Origin: Lonsdalea iberica
Lineage (GTDB): Bacteria; Pseudomonadota; Gammaproteobacteria; Enterobacterales; Enterobacteriaceae
Length of the DNA stretch: 61,734 nucleotides
Direction of reading: 5' to 3'
Assembly (NCBI RefSeq): GCF_002111585.1
Contig: NZ_LUTP01000023.1
Span: forward strand, 1 to 61,734
Shown: in pieces, positions 49,373 to 60,246 of the stretch
Layout of the letters: the number at the start of each line of letters is the position of its first letter
Numbering within the stretch: the stretch's first letter is position 1
Translations under genes and position numbers: made by a program
The notes under the pieces: generated by a model
Told to the model about the DNA's origin: nothing
What the model saw: the letters and a program-made list of their open reading frames with translations, nothing else
The model's database searches: none

Positions 49373-49463
49373 GCTCAGCAAGACACGTCGTGGGCTGGAA
49401 TAGAGGTGTGCCGGGGGGAACTGTGAGGCGCGTGCAGAGCGGCGACGGGTAAGCTGACGGTAG

Positions 49464-49493
49464 AGCTTCGGACGGGTCCTATCCGGCCCGAAG
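49464..49493 (-). terminator. Hairpin downstream of gltA
   Basis: GCTTCGG ... CCGAAGC with an inner GGGTCC/GGCCC pairing, about 10 bases past the gltA stop codon. No T-run follows on the minus strand, so it may be a weak terminator or a 3'-end stabiliser. Confidence 0.45.
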
Positions 49494-49503
49494 CGACATG
49501 TTA

Positions 49504-50790
49504 TTAATGCTTTTTCACCTCAGGTTCGAAGTCGCGTCGTTCATAGCCGGTATAAAGCTGTCGCGGACGTGCGATCTTGAGGCCATCGCCGTGCATCTCA
49601 CTCCAGTGGGCAATCCAGCCGACCGTGCGCGCCATCGCAAAGATGACGGTGAACATCGATGACGGGATCCCCATCGCTTTGAGGATGATGCCGGAGTAGA
49701 AGTCCACATTCGGGTAGAGTTTGCGCTCAATGAAGTACGGGTCGTTCAGGGCGATGTGCTCCAGCTCCAGCGCGACCTCTAGCAGATCGTCCTTGGTTTT
49801 CAATTCTTTCAGCACTTCGTGACAGGTTTTACGCATAACGGTGGCGCGCGGGTCGTAATTTTTGTACACACGGTGGCCGAATCCCATCAGGCGGAACGCA
49901 TCGTTTTTGTCTTTCGCGCGCTCAATAAATTCCGGGATGTGTTTGACCGAACTGATCTCTTCGAGCATTCGCAAACAGGCTTCGTTTGCGCCGCCGTGGG
50001 CGGGTCCCCACAGCGATGCGATACCGGCGGCGATACAGGCGAACGGATTGGCGCCGGAGGAACCGGCGGTGCGCACGGTCGACGTGGAGGCGTTCTGTTC
50101 ATGGTCCGCATGCAGGATCAGAATTTTATCCATGGCGCGCTCCAGCACGGGATTGACCACATAGTCTTCGCACGGCGTGGCGAACATCATGTGCAGGAAG
50201 TTGCCTGCATAGGAGAGGTCGTTACGCGGATAGATGAACGGCTGGCCCAGCGAATATTTGTAGCACATGGCGGCCACGGTCGGCATTTTCGACAGCAGAC
50301 GATAGGCCGCTATCTCGCGGTGCCGCGCATTGCTGATGTCCAACGAGTCGTGATAGAAGGCGGCCAGCGCGCCGGTCACGCCGCACAGCACCGCCATCGG
50401 ATGCGAGTCGCGGCGAAAACCATGAAACAGGCGCGTAATTTGCTCGTGGATCATGGTGTGGCGGGTCACGATGGTTTTAAATTCGTCGTACTGCGCCTGC
50501 GTAGGCGCTTCTCCGAACAGCAACAGGTAACAGACTTCCAGATAGTTGGACTTTTCGGCGAGCTGATCAATCGGGTAACCCCGATGCAGCAAAATGCCTT
50601 TTTCGCCGTCGATAAAGGTGATTTTGGACTCGCAGGACGCTGTGGAGGTGAAGCCGGGATCAAATGTGAAATAACCTTTTGCACCGAGGCTGCGGATATC
50701 GATTTCGTCGTAACCGAGCGTACCGGACAGGACATCAAGCGCGATAGGCTCTTGACCGTCGATGGTAATCGTGGCGTGTTTGTCAGCCAT
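49504..50790 (-). CDS. gltA: Citrate synthase
   Basis: 428 residues from [15 protein letters not shown] (427 in E. coli); a longer upstream reading is not conserved. The catalytic His residues lie in [11 protein letters not shown] and [14 protein letters not shown], and the Asp in PNVDFYSGI. It is the hexameric, NADH-sensitive type II enzyme of enterobacteria by length and sequence. It makes citrate from oxaloacetate and acetyl-CoA and diverges from sdhC. Confidence 0.97.
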   Translation of the reverse strand: MADKHATITIDGQEPIALDVLSGTLGYDEIDIRSLGAKGYFTFDPGFTSTASCESKITFIDGEKGILLHRGYPIDQLAEKSNYLEVCYLLLFGEAPTQAQYDEFKTIVTRHTMIHEQITRLFHGFRRDSHPMAVLCGVTGALAAFYHDSLDISNARHREIAAYRLLSKMPTVAAMCYKYSLGQPFIYPRNDLSYAGNFLHMMFATPCEDYVVNPVLERAMDKILILHADHEQNASTSTVRTAGSSGANPFACIAAGIASLWGPAHGGANEACLRMLEEISSVKHIPEFIERAKDKNDAFRLMGFGHRVYKNYDPRATVMRKTCHEVLKELKTKDDLLEVALELEHIALNDPYFIERKLYPNVDFYSGIILKAMGIPSSMFTVIFAMARTVGWIAHWSEMHGDGLKIARPRQLYTGYERRDFEPEVKKH

Positions 50791-51223
50791 TGATATTCTC
50801 CTTAGCGTTTTAGTTGACGACATTACTCACCGTGACAGCGAGTCATCCTACCTGGGAGAGGTGGCCGGAAGCCGGCTGGCATGACTCGGTAAAAACCGGT
50901 TGTTCGGGACGGGCAGTCGGCCGGGATTTGCCGCAGCGCCCAGGCGGTTACACCCGGCGTCGCCGGTAACCCGGCGCGTCGTCCTGAATTCATTGTAGTC
51001 ATACCGATGACTATTACGTGGACTCTTTCGACACTGTTACACAAGCCTCTGCAATCGAAAAGCACCATGTATCGCCTTTGATATCAGCCACAAGCATGAA
51101 AAATCAGTTGTTAAATTAATGTTTAATGACTGTATGCGCCACTGGTTTATTTTTAATAATTTGTTAAATGCGTGATCTAATTCACCATTTACAGCAAATT
51201 CCCTCAAACTCTATGTGTGCTAT
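50791..51223. promoter_or_regulatory. gltA-sdhC control region, with CRP-like and ArcA-like sites
   Basis: Part of the 650-base spacer between the divergent operons. A CRP-like site CGTGA-N6-TCACC lies at 51171-51186, and a pair of GTTAA / GTTTAA repeats with 11-base period at 51110-51126 resembles an ArcA box. Further AT-rich tracts (51145-51170) look similar. In E. coli CRP activates and ArcA represses these promoters. I could not place the gltA promoter with confidence. I see no gene in the spacer. Confidence 0.55.
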
Positions 51224-51252
51224 TTGTAATGATATTGTGAAGCACCTATACT
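51224..51252 (+). promoter_or_regulatory. sdhC promoter
   Basis: TTGTAA (51224-51229), a 17-base spacer, TATACT (51247-51252). Predicted start near 51259, giving a leader of about 180 bases before the sdhC GTG, comparable with the long leader of E. coli sdhC that small RNAs use. Confidence 0.8.
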
Positions 51253-51441
51253 TTTTTCAGGTCTCCGGAACACCCTGCAGTAGGAGCACCCAGCGTGATA
51301 GGTTTGCGCCGCCCAGGCTTGAATTCGGCTGACGGGGCGTGCGGTGAAATATGGAGATGCCCGACTTATCTTCCTTCCTGCAATCTCTCATGCTGTCTGA
51401 CCCCCACAACAGGTCCGGAGTAAGAAAATAATAAAAGTTGT

Positions 51442-51831
51442 GTGGGCGAACCTGTGAAAAAACAAAGACCTGTCAATCTGGATCTGCAAACGATCCATTT
51501 TCCCGCTACCGCGGTAGCCTCCATTCTTCATCGCGTTTCCGGCGTTATCACTTTTATTTCCATCGGTATCCTGCTCTGGCTACTGGGTCTTTCTCTGTCT
51601 TCCGAAGATGGCTTTATGCAGGCGGCGGCCATTATGGATAGCGTCATCGTTAAGTTGGTCGTTTGGGGCATTCTGACCGCGCTGGCCTACCATGCCGTGG
51701 GCGGCTTGCGCCATTTGTTAATGGATTTCGGCGGCATCGAGGAAACCTTCGCCTCGGGTGAGCGCTCCGCATGGATCGCTTTTGTTATTACTGTCGTGCT
51801 TTCAATCTTGTCTGGAGTCCTTGTATGGTAA
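51442..51831 (+). CDS. sdhC: Succinate dehydrogenase cytochrome b556 subunit
   Basis: 129 residues, the E. coli length, from a GTG codon ([17 protein letters not shown]). Three membrane segments; the heme ligand His lies in [13 protein letters not shown] and the quinone-site residues in SILHRVSG. It anchors SdhAB in the inner membrane. No strong ribosome-binding site sits at the usual distance, so translation may be weak or regulated. The ORF ends overlapping sdhD by seven bases. Confidence 0.94.
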   Translation: MGEPVKKQRPVNLDLQTIHFPATAVASILHRVSGVITFISIGILLWLLGLSLSSEDGFMQAAAIMDSVIVKLVVWGILTALAYHAVGGLRHLLMDFGGIEETFASGERSAWIAFVITVVLSILSGVLVW

Positions 51832-52172
51832 GCAATGCTTCTGCACTCGGGCGTAATGGAGTACACGATTGGTTATTACTTCGCGCTGCTGCCATCGTCA
51901 TCGTGCTGTACGTTCTGTATCTGGTGGGTTTTTACGTCACTGCGCCCGAACTCACCTATCCCCTCTGGCGTGATTTCTTCGCCCTGCGTCTCACTAAAGT
52001 GCTCACCCTGCTGGCCCTGCTGTCGATTCTGGTGCATGCCTGGATCGGCCTGTGGCAGGTGTTGACCGACTACATCAAACCGCTGGCCGTTCGGCTCACG
52101 TTACAGTTGGCGGTTGTGGTCGTGCTGATGGTGTATGTCATTTATGGAACGATTGTGGTGTGGGGGGCGTAA
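51825..52172 (+). CDS. sdhD: Succinate dehydrogenase membrane anchor SdhD
   Basis: 115 residues (115 in E. coli), three membrane segments, [18 protein letters not shown] at the start. The heme-ligand His is in [13 protein letters not shown]. Start overlaps the sdhC stop; its own stop shares a base with the sdhA ATG (TAATG). A longer upstream start was rejected. Confidence 0.95.
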   Translation: MVSNASALGRNGVHDWLLLRAAAIVIVLYVLYLVGFYVTAPELTYPLWRDFFALRLTKVLTLLALLSILVHAWIGLWQVLTDYIKPLAVRLTLQLAVVVVLMVYVIYGTIVVWGA

Positions 52173-53938
52173 TGAATCTGCCAGTCAGAGAGTTTGATGC
52201 AGTTGTGGTGGGCGCGGGCGGCGCGGGTATGCGCGCCGCGTTGCAAATTTCCCAGATGGGGCTGTCCTGCGCCCTGATTTCCAAGGTATTTCCGACGCGT
52301 TCTCATACCGTCTCCGCACAAGGAGGCATCACGGTCGCGCTGGGAAATACCCACGAAGATAACTGGCAATGGCATATGTATGACACGGTAAAAGGATCGG
52401 ACTATATCGGCGATCAGAATGCCATTGAGTACATGTGCAAGACCGGGCCGGAGGCCGTGCTTGAGCTTGAACACATGGGGCTGCCGTTTTCACGGCTGGA
52501 TGACGGACGTATTTATCAGCGTCCGTTCGGCGGCCAGTCGAAAAACTTCGGCGGCGAGCAGGCCGCGCGTACCGCGGCGGCGGCCGACCGCACGGGGCAT
52601 GCGCTGTTGCACACGCTCTATCAGCAAAACCTGAAAAATCACACCACCATTTTTTCCGAGTGGTACGCGCTGGATCTGGTGAAAAATCAGGACGGTGCGG
52701 TGGTGGGCTGTACGGCGATTTGTATCGAAACCGGCGAAGTCGTCTATTTCAAGGCACGCGCGACGGTGCTGGCGACCGGCGGCGCAGGCCGTATCTACCA
52801 GTCGACGACCAATGCGCACATCAATACCGGTGACGGGGTGGGCATGGCGCTGCGCGCCGGCGTGCCGGTACAGGACATGGAAATGTGGCAGTTCCACCCG
52901 ACGGGGATCGCGGGGGCGGGGGTGTTGGTGACAGAAGGCTGCCGTGGTGAAGGGGGTTATCTGCTGAATAAGGATGGCGAACGCTTCATGGAACGATATG
53001 CGCCGAACGCTAAAGATTTGGCGGGCCGCGACGTTGTCGCGCGCTCCATCATGATTGAAATCCGCGAAGGCCGCGGCTGCGATGGCCCTTGGGGGCCGCA
53101 CGTTAAGCTGAAGCTCGACCATCTTGGCAAAGACGTTTTGGAGTCCCGCCTGCCGGGCATTCTTGAGCTCTCCCGTACCTTCGCGCACGTGGATCCGGTG
53201 AAAGAACCGATTCCGGTCATTCCGACCTGTCACTACATGATGGGCGGCATCCCCACCAAAATTACCGGTCAGGCGCTGACCGTCAACGAGCGTGGCGAGG
53301 ACGTGGTGATCCCCGGCCTGTTCGCCGTGGGGGAAATCGCCTGCGTTTCGGTACACGGCGCCAATCGTCTCGGCGGCAATTCGCTGCTCGACTTGGTGGT
53401 GTTCGGCCGCGCCGTGGGGATGCACCTCGAGGCGTCGCTGTCTGAGCAGGGCGCCAGCCGCGATGCCAGCGAGTCGGATATCGAGGCCTCGCTGACCCGA
53501 CTTAACCGCTGGAACAACAACCGCGATGGGGAAAACCCTGTGGAGATCCGCCGGGCATTGCAGGAGTGTATGCAGCATAACTTCTCCGTTTTCCGCGAAG
53601 CCGATGCGATGGCTCAGGGACTGGAAGAGCTGAAAACGATTCGCGAGCGGTTGCAACACGCCCGTCTGGACGACACATCGCAGGAGTTCAACACCCAGCG
53701 CATTGAGTGTCTGGAACTGGATAATCTGATGGATACCGCGTTCGCCACCGCGCTGGCTGCAAATTACCGCACTGAAAGCCGTGGCGCGCATAGCCGCTCC
53801 GACCATCCCGATCGGGACGATGAACATTGGCTCTGCCACACGCTGTATCTGCCGGACACTGAAAGCATGACGCGCCGTGAGGTGAACATGCAGCCGACGC
53901 TGCGTGAAGCATTCCCGCCGAAAGCGCGCACCTATTAA
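52172..53938 (+). CDS. sdhA: Succinate dehydrogenase flavoprotein subunit
   Basis: 588 residues, as in E. coli. [11 protein letters not shown] is the FAD dinucleotide motif; the covalent FAD His is in [11 protein letters not shown]. Catalytic residues are in the HPTG and [12 protein letters not shown] segments. It oxidises succinate and passes electrons to SdhB. The C-terminal [18 protein letters not shown] is typical. Starts with the sdhD stop, 17 bases before sdhB. Confidence 0.97.
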   Translation: MNLPVREFDAVVVGAGGAGMRAALQISQMGLSCALISKVFPTRSHTVSAQGGITVALGNTHEDNWQWHMYDTVKGSDYIGDQNAIEYMCKTGPEAVLELEHMGLPFSRLDDGRIYQRPFGGQSKNFGGEQAARTAAAADRTGHALLHTLYQQNLKNHTTIFSEWYALDLVKNQDGAVVGCTAICIETGEVVYFKARATVLATGGAGRIYQSTTNAHINTGDGVGMALRAGVPVQDMEMWQFHPTGIAGAGVLVTEGCRGEGGYLLNKDGERFMERYAPNAKDLAGRDVVARSIMIEIREGRGCDGPWGPHVKLKLDHLGKDVLESRLPGILELSRTFAHVDPVKEPIPVIPTCHYMMGGIPTKITGQALTVNERGEDVVIPGLFAVGEIACVSVHGANRLGGNSLLDLVVFGRAVGMHLEASLSEQGASRDASESDIEASLTRLNRWNNNRDGENPVEIRRALQECMQHNFSVFREADAMAQGLEELKTIRERLQHARLDDTSQEFNTQRIECLELDNLMDTAFATALAANYRTESRGAHSRSDHPDRDDEHWLCHTLYLPDTESMTRREVNMQPTLREAFPPKARTY

Positions 53939-53955
53939 AGGACGGAGAGAGAGCG

Positions 53956-54672
53956 ATGAAACTTGAATTTTCGATTTATCGTTACAACCCGGACATTGAT
54001 AATGCCCCGCGGATGCAGGACTACCAACTGGAGGCCGACGAGGGCACAGACATGATGTTGCTCGACGCATTAATCCAACTGAAAGAGCAGGACCCGACGC
54101 TGACGTTTCGCCGCTCCTGCCGTGAGGGGGTGTGTGGTTCGGACGGGGTGAACATCAATGGTAAAAACGGACTGGCGTGCATCACGCCGGTGTCGAGCCT
54201 GCGTCGCGGCAGTCACAAAATTGTGGTGCGTCCGCTGCCGGGGTTGCCGGTTGTCCGTGATTTGGTGGTAGACATGGGACAATTCTATGCCCAATATGAG
54301 AAAGTTAAGCCTTACCTGTTGAATAATGGGAAGAATCCTCCAGCACGCGAAAATTTGCAGTTGCCGCAGGATCGGGCGAAGCTGGATGGATTGTACGAAT
54401 GCATCATGTGCGCCTGCTGTTCCACCTCGTGTCCGTCCTTCTGGTGGAACCCGGATAAGTTCATCGGTCCGGCCGGATTACTGACGGCCTACCGCTTCCT
54501 GATAGATGACCGCGACACGGAAACCCAACCGCGTCTTGATGGGCTGGACGACGCGTTCAGCGTGTTCCGCTGCCATAGCATCATGAACTGCGTCAGCGTG
54601 TGTCCCAAAGGGTTGAATCCGACGCGAGCCATCGGCCATATCAAGTCGATGTTGTTGCAACGCGGCGCCTGA
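53956..54672 (+). CDS. sdhB: Succinate dehydrogenase iron-sulfur subunit
   Basis: 238 residues, as in E. coli. The plant-type 2Fe-2S motif is SCREGVCGSDGVNINGKNG followed by a distal Cys; two further clusters are held by CIMCACCSTSCPS and NCVSVCPKGLNP. It links SdhA to the quinone site. A hairpin follows at 54691-54714. Confidence 0.97.
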   Translation: MKLEFSIYRYNPDIDNAPRMQDYQLEADEGTDMMLLDALIQLKEQDPTLTFRRSCREGVCGSDGVNINGKNGLACITPVSSLRRGSHKIVVRPLPGLPVVRDLVVDMGQFYAQYEKVKPYLLNNGKNPPARENLQLPQDRAKLDGLYECIMCACCSTSCPSFWWNPDKFIGPAGLLTAYRFLIDDRDTETQPRLDGLDDAFSVFRCHSIMNCVSVCPKGLNPTRAIGHIKSMLLQRGA

Positions 54673-54690
54673 TGACCGCATCGACGGGAG

Positions 54691-54714
54691 GGTCTCCGCC
54701 GTCGGACGGAGACC
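54691..54714. other. Intercistronic hairpin between sdhB and sucA
   Basis: GGTCTCCG, 8-base loop, CGGAGACC: a perfect 8-bp stem. No T-run follows, so transcripts may pass it. It could stabilise the sdh part of the message or allow partial termination. Confidence 0.55.
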
Positions 54715-54913
54715 GTCGGGGACGCTGACTTATACAGCGAACAGGCAGGATAGCCTCTGATTTGAAGGTTCTTTTGGCGGGCAGTACTCACCTTTATATG
54801 CTCTCCGTCGGCATAAAGAGTGAACCGTTTATCCGACAATGACGCTTTTATACGGCACGACAAAAAATGTTAACCACGGCGAAAACTGAAGCACATCAGC
54901 TTAAGGGATCACA

Positions 54914-57721
54914 ATGCAGAATGGTGCAATGAAGGCCTGGCTGGATTCCTCGTATCTGGCGGGGGCGAACCAGTCCTACATAGAGCAGCTCTATGAAGAT
55001 TATTTAACCGATCCGGCCTCAATCGACACCAGTTGGCAAACGCTTTTCCAGCAAATGGTGGCGACGGGAGTCAAACCCGATCAACTGCACTCTCAAACCC
55101 GAGACTATTTTCGTCGTCTGGCGAAGGACAGCTCGCGGTATACCTCCTCTATCCACGATCCGGACAGCGACGCCAAACAGGTCAAGGTGCTGCAGCTGAT
55201 TAATGCGTTTCGCTTTCGCGGCCATCAGCATGCCAACCTCGACCCGCTGGATCTTTGGAAACAAGAGGCCGTTCCTGACCTCGGCCTCGCCTATCACAAT
55301 CTGACCGAAGCAGATTTGGACGATACCTTTAATGTCGGTTCGTTCGCTATCGGCAAAGAGACCATGAAGCTGCGGGATTTGTACGCTGCGCTGCGGCAGA
55401 CATACTGCGGCCCCATCGGCGCGGAGTACATGCATATTACCAATACGGAAGAGAAACGCTGGATTCAGCAGCGCATCGAATCCGTGGTCGGTCAGCCGTC
55501 ATTCAGTGTCGATGAGCGTAAGCGTTTTCTGAAAGAGTTGACGGCGGCGGAAGGCCTGGAGCGCTATCTGGGCGCGAAATTCCCCGGCGCCAAACGTTTC
55601 TCTCTGGAAGGCGGGGACGCGCTGATCCCGATGCTGAAGGAAATCGTGCGGCATGCCGGTAAAAACGGCACGCGCGAGGTCGTCTTGGGAATGGCGCACC
55701 GCGGACGTCTGAATGTGCTGGTCAACGTCCTGGGTAAAAAGCCGCAGGATCTGTTCGACGAGTTCATCGGCAAGCACAAGGAGCATCTCGGCACGGGCGA
55801 TGTGAAATATCATCAGGGCTTCTCTTCGGATGTCGATACTGAAGGCGGCAGAGTGCACCTTGCATTGGCCTTCAACCCCTCGCATCTGGAGATCGTCAGC
55901 CCGGTCGTCATCGGCTCGGTGCGGGCGCGTCTGGACCGTCTGGATAATCCCAGCAGCGCGCTGGTCCTCCCCATCACCATTCACGGCGATGCGGCCATGA
56001 CTGGGCAGGGCGTGGTGCAGGAAACGCTGAATATGTCCAAAGCGCGCGGTTACGACGTCGGCGGTACGATCCGCATCGTCATCAATAACCAGATAGGATT
56101 CACGACCTCCAATCCGCGCGACGCGCGCTCGACCGAATACTGTACCGACATCGGAAAAATGGTGCAGGCGCCCATTTTCCACGTGAATGCGGATGACCCC
56201 GAGGCCGTGGCCTTCGTAACCCAACTGGCGCTCGACTTCCGCAACACCTTCAAGCGTGATGTCTTCATTGACATGGTGTGTTACCGCCGCCATGGACACA
56301 ACGAGGCCGATGAACCGAGCGCCACGCAGCCCCTGATGTATCACAAAATCAAAAAGCACCCGACGCCGCGTAAAATCTACGCGGACCGTCTGGAGCAGCA
56401 ACAGCTGATTCAGCTTGAAGACGCGACCGAGATGGTCAATCTGTACCGCGATGCGCTCGACGCGGGCGAATGCGTGGTGGAAGAGTGGCTGCCGATGGAC
56501 ATGCAGGCGCTGGCGTGGATGCCCTATCTTAATCACGACTGGGATGAAGATTACCCGTATCAGATTGAGATGAAGCGCCTGCAGGAGCTGGCCCGTCGAA
56601 TCAGCACAATCCCCCCGGCGATAGAAATGCAATCCCGGGTGGCGAAGATCTACAACGACCGCGCTGAGATGGCGGAGGGCAGAAAGCCTTTTGACTGGGG
56701 CGGCGCCGAAACGCTGGCCTACGCCACGCTGGTAGATGAGGGCATACCTATCCGGCTGTCGGGTGAAGATACCGGCCGCGGCACCTTCTTCCACCGTCAC
56801 GCGGTTGTCCACAACCAGAAAAACGGCTCAACCTATACGCCGCTGTCGCATGTGCATAACGCACAGGGAGAGTTTAAGGTATGGGACTCGGTGCTCTCGG
56901 AAGAGGCGGTGCTGGCTTTCGAGTACGGCTATGCCACGGCCGAGCCGCGTACGCTGACCATCTGGGAGGCGCAGTTTGGCGACTTCGCCAACGGCGCACA
57001 GGTGGTTATCGATCAGTTCATCAGCTCCGGCGAGCAGAAGTGGGGACGGATGTGCGGCTTGGTGATGCTGCTGCCGCACGGCTATGAAGGGCAGGGTCCG
57101 GAACACTCCTCGGCCCGCCTGGAACGTTATCTGCAGCTGTGCGCTGAACAAAATATGCAGGTCTGTATCCCCTCCACCCCGGCGCAGGTTTACCACATGC
57201 TGCGACGTCAGGCGCTACGCGGAATGCGGCGTCCGTTGGTGGTGATGTCGCCCAAGTCGCTGCTGCGTCATCCGTTGGCGACGTCGACGCTGGATGAGCT
57301 GGCCTCTGGCAAATTCCAGCCCGCGATCGGCGAAGCCGACGATATCGATCCGCGCGACGTGAAGCGAGTCGTGATGTGCGCCGGCAAGGTCTACTACGAC
57401 CTGCTGGAAAAACGACGCAAGAATGAGCAGAAAAATGTGGCGATTGTCCGCATCGAGCAGCTGTATCCCTTCCCTCAGCAATATGTGCAGTCCGTGCTGG
57501 AACCGTATGCTCACGTTCACGATTTCGTCTGGTGTCAGGAAGAGCCGCTGAATCAGGGCGCCTGGTACTGCAGCCAGCATCATCTGCGCGAGGCGATCCC
57601 CTTCGGCGCTTCCCTGCGTTATGCCGGCAGACCGGCATCCGCATCGCCCGCCGTGGGTTATATGTCCGTCCACCAAAAGCAGCAGCAAGATCTTGTTGAT
57701 GACGCGCTGAACGTTAATTGA
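54914..57721 (+). CDS. sucA: 2-oxoglutarate dehydrogenase E1
   Basis: 935 residues (933 in E. coli), starting MQNGAMKAWLDSSYLAGANQ. Thiamine diphosphate binding is indicated by the HGDAAMTGQG and NNQIGFTTSNPRDAR blocks; VLGMAHRGRLNVLVN is also conserved. It decarboxylates 2-oxoglutarate and passes the succinyl group to SucB. It begins 241 bases after sdhB, without a clear separate terminator, so it may be read through from sdh. Confidence 0.97.
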   Translation: MQNGAMKAWLDSSYLAGANQSYIEQLYEDYLTDPASIDTSWQTLFQQMVATGVKPDQLHSQTRDYFRRLAKDSSRYTSSIHDPDSDAKQVKVLQLINAFRFRGHQHANLDPLDLWKQEAVPDLGLAYHNLTEADLDDTFNVGSFAIGKETMKLRDLYAALRQTYCGPIGAEYMHITNTEEKRWIQQRIESVVGQPSFSVDERKRFLKELTAAEGLERYLGAKFPGAKRFSLEGGDALIPMLKEIVRHAGKNGTREVVLGMAHRGRLNVLVNVLGKKPQDLFDEFIGKHKEHLGTGDVKYHQGFSSDVDTEGGRVHLALAFNPSHLEIVSPVVIGSVRARLDRLDNPSSALVLPITIHGDAAMTGQGVVQETLNMSKARGYDVGGTIRIVINNQIGFTTSNPRDARSTEYCTDIGKMVQAPIFHVNADDPEAVAFVTQLALDFRNTFKRDVFIDMVCYRRHGHNEADEPSATQPLMYHKIKKHPTPRKIYADRLEQQQLIQLEDATEMVNLYRDALDAGECVVEEWLPMDMQALAWMPYLNHDWDEDYPYQIEMKRLQELARRISTIPPAIEMQSRVAKIYNDRAEMAEGRKPFDWGGAETLAYATLVDEGIPIRLSGEDTGRGTFFHRHAVVHNQKNGSTYTPLSHVHNAQGEFKVWDSVLSEEAVLAFEYGYATAEPRTLTIWEAQFGDFANGAQVVIDQFISSGEQKWGRMCGLVMLLPHGYEGQGPEHSSARLERYLQLCAEQNMQVCIPSTPAQVYHMLRRQALRGMRRPLVVMSPKSLLRHPLATSTLDELASGKFQPAIGEADDIDPRDVKRVVMCAGKVYYDLLEKRRKNEQKNVAIVRIEQLYPFPQQYVQSVLEPYAHVHDFVWCQEEPLNQGAWYCSQHHLREAIPFGASLRYAGRPASASPAVGYMSVHQKQQQDLVDDALNVN

Positions 57722-57737
57722 ATCAAAAGGATAAATA

Positions 57738-58973
57738 ATGAGTAGCGTAGATATTCTTGTCCCCGACCTACCCGAATCCGTCGCTGACGCCACCGTGGCG
57801 ACCTGGCGTAAGCAGCCGGGCGACAGCGTCCAGCGTGACGAAGTCCTGGTCGAGATTGAAACCGACAAGGTGGTGCTTGAAGTGCCAGCCTCCGAAGCCG
57901 GGATTTTGGATACGGTAATGGAAGCGGAAGGGGCGACCGTCGTCTCACGTCAAATCCTTGGACGCCTGCGCCCAGAGAACAGCAGCGGCAAGGAGTCCAG
58001 TGAAAAACCGACGAATAAAGAGTCTACTCCGGCCCAGCGTTACACCGCCGGTCTGGAAGAGGAAAGCAACGACGCGCTGAGCCCGGCCATTCGCCGGCTG
58101 ATTGCCGAGCATGATTTGGATGCATCGGCGATGGTGGGCAGCGGCGTAGGTGGACGCATCACCCGGGAAGATGTCGAAAAACAGCTTGCCCGACAGCGCG
58201 ACGCCGCCGCAGCCGCGCCAGCGGGCGCGGAAGAGGCGGCGGCAGTACCGGCAACTGACGCCTCATTGGATCGTCGCAGCGAAAAAAGGGTGCCGATGAC
58301 CCGCCTGCGCAAGCGGGTAGCCGAGAGATTGCTCGAAGCCAAAAACAGCACGGCCATGCTGACGACATTTAACGAAGTCAATATGAAACCCGTGATGGAT
58401 CTGCGTAAGCAGTACGGCGAAGCGTTTGAAAAGCGGCACGGCGTACGTCTGGGCTTTATGTCGTTCTACATTAAGGCCGTGGTTGAAGCGCTCAAACGCT
58501 TCCCCGAGGTGAATGCGTCGCTGGACGGTGAAGATGTCGTGTATCACAACTACTTCGACGTCAGCATCGCCGTTTCGACGCCGCGTGGTCTGGTCACGCC
58601 AGTGCTCAAGGACGTCGATTTACTGAGCATGGCGGATATCGAGAAAAAAATTAAGGAACTGGCAATTAAGGGCCGTGATGGCAAACTAACGGTGGATGAG
58701 TTGACAGGGGGAAACTTCACCATCACTAACGGCGGCGTATTTGGTTCATTGATGTCGACACCGATCATCAATCCGCCGCAAAGCGCGATTCTGGGGATGC
58801 ACGCCATCAAGGATCGTCCGATGGCCGTTGAAGGGCAGGTGGTCATTTTGCCCATGATGTATTTGGCGCTTTCCTACGATCACCGGCTCATCGACGGCCG
58901 CGAATCAGTCAGTTTCCTGGTGACGATTAAAGACATGCTGGAAGATCCGGCTCGTCTGCTGCTGGACGTTTAA
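57738..58973 (+). CDS. sucB: Dihydrolipoyl succinyltransferase (E2)
   Basis: 411 residues (405 in E. coli). One lipoyl domain at the N-terminus with the modified Lys in [12 protein letters not shown] near residue 43, a linker, an E1/E3-binding domain ([17 protein letters not shown]), an Ala-rich linker (about 155-175), and the acyltransferase domain ending with [16 protein letters not shown], which has the catalytic His. 16 bases after sucA. Confidence 0.97.
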   Translation: MSSVDILVPDLPESVADATVATWRKQPGDSVQRDEVLVEIETDKVVLEVPASEAGILDTVMEAEGATVVSRQILGRLRPENSSGKESSEKPTNKESTPAQRYTAGLEEESNDALSPAIRRLIAEHDLDASAMVGSGVGGRITREDVEKQLARQRDAAAAAPAGAEEAAAVPATDASLDRRSEKRVPMTRLRKRVAERLLEAKNSTAMLTTFNEVNMKPVMDLRKQYGEAFEKRHGVRLGFMSFYIKAVVEALKRFPEVNASLDGEDVVYHNYFDVSIAVSTPRGLVTPVLKDVDLLSMADIEKKIKELAIKGRDGKLTVDELTGGNFTITNGGVFGSLMSTPIINPPQSAILGMHAIKDRPMAVEGQVVILPMMYLALSYDHRLIDGRESVSFLVTIKDMLEDPARLLLDV

Positions 58974-58982
58974 GGCGGGAGA

Positions 58983-59001
58983 GGGCGGCCTGACGCCGCC
59001 C
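58983..59001. other. Intercistronic hairpin between sucB and sucC
   Basis: GGGCGGC, CTGAC loop, GCCGCCC: a perfect 7-bp stem a few bases after the sucB stop codon, without T-run; possible mRNA-stabilising element. Confidence 0.5.
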
Positions 59002-59079
59002 TACGTCACCCAAGCCGTCTGCACGCCGCCACTCATGAAATCGCGGATTTATCTTCAAATATAAAATGGATTGAACACC

Positions 59080-60246
59080 ATGAATTTACACGAATATCAG
59101 GCAAAACAGCTCTTTGCTCGGTATGGCATACCGGCTCCAGAGGGCTATGCCTGCAAGACGCCACGCGAGGCGGAAGAGGCTGCCGAGAAAATCGGCGCAG
59201 GCCCGTGGGTCGTCAAGTGCCAGGTGCATGCCGGGGGACGGGGTAAGTCAGGCGGGGTTAAAGTCGCCAAAAGCAAAGAAGAAATTCGCGCCTTCGCGGA
59301 AAACTGGTTGGGCAAGCAACTGGTCACTTACCAGACTGACGCCCACGGGCAGCCGGTGCAGCAGGTGCTGGTTGAAACGGCGACCGACATTGCCAGCGAA
59401 CTATATCTCGGGGCCGTTGTCGATCGCGGCAGTCGTCGCGTCGTGTTTATGGCGTCCACGGAAGGCGGCGTAGAGATTGAAAAAGTCGCGCAGGAAACGC
59501 CTCATCTTATCCACAAAACAGCGCTGGACCCGTTGACCGGACCCTTGCCGTATCAGGGACGCGAGCTTGCTTTCAAACTGGGCCTAAGCGGTAAACAGGT
59601 TGCCCAATTCACCCAGATTTTCATGGGGTTGGCCAAGCTGTTTCTGGAGCGCGATCTGGCGTTGGTCGAGATCAACCCGCTGGTCATCACCGGGCAGGGC
59701 GAACTGCTCTGTCTGGACGGCAAGTTGGCGGTGGACGGCAATGCGCTGTTCCGTCAGCCCGAACTGCGTGAAATGCATGATCCGAGTCAGGTCGATGAGC
59801 GTGAGGAACACGCGGCGCAGTGGGAGCTAAACTATGTCGCGCTGGACGGCAATATCGGCTGTATGGTCAACGGCGCGGGCTTGGCGATGGGCACGATGGA
59901 TATCGTGAAGCTGCATGGCGGCGCGCCGGCCAACTTTTTGGATGTGGGGGGCGGCGCGACCAAAGAGCGCGTGACCGAAGCCTTTAAAATCATCCTGTCA
60001 GACAGCAAAGTCAAAGCCGTTCTGGTCAATATTTTCGGCGGCATCGTACGCTGCGACCTGATCGCGGATGGCGTCATCGGCGCTGTGGCGGAAGTGGGGG
60101 TCAATGTACCGGTGGTCGTGCGTCTGGAAGGTAACAATGCGGATCTTGGCGCGCAGAAACTGGCGGAGAGCGGTCTGAATATCATTGCGGCAACCGGGCT
60201 GGCGGATGCGGCTCGGCAGGTGGTCGCGGCCGTGGAGGGAAAATAA
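59080..60246 (+). CDS. sucC: Succinyl-CoA synthetase beta subunit
   Basis: 388 residues from ATG 59080 ([17 protein letters not shown]), the E. coli length. ATP-grasp domain with [13 protein letters not shown], then the CoA-ligase domain with [13 protein letters not shown] and [15 protein letters not shown]. It couples succinyl-CoA cleavage to nucleotide phosphorylation with SucD. A TTG upstream (59071) in frame is not needed. The stop overlaps sucD ATG by one base. Confidence 0.97.
   Translation: MNLHEYQAKQLFARYGIPAPEGYACKTPREAEEAAEKIGAGPWVVKCQVHAGGRGKSGGVKVAKSKEEIRAFAENWLGKQLVTYQTDAHGQPVQQVLVETATDIASELYLGAVVDRGSRRVVFMASTEGGVEIEKVAQETPHLIHKTALDPLTGPLPYQGRELAFKLGLSGKQVAQFTQIFMGLAKLFLERDLALVEINPLVITGQGELLCLDGKLAVDGNALFRQPELREMHDPSQVDEREEHAAQWELNYVALDGNIGCMVNGAGLAMGTMDIVKLHGGAPANFLDVGGGATKERVTEAFKIILSDSKVKAVLVNIFGGIVRCDLIADGVIGAVAEVGVNVPVVVRLEGNNADLGAQKLAESGLNIIAATGLADAARQVVAAVEGK

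Noticed and set aside
49819-50793. 324-codon ORF opposite gltA
   Set aside because: Antisense shadow; Arg/His/Gly-rich translation without domains.
52490-54070. 526-codon ORF opposite sdhA and sdhB
   Set aside because: Mirror ORF of conserved genes; no similarity, low-complexity His/Arg/Ala-rich translation.
55499-56812. 437-codon ORF opposite sucA
   Set aside because: Same reasoning: antisense shadow of a conserved enzyme gene.
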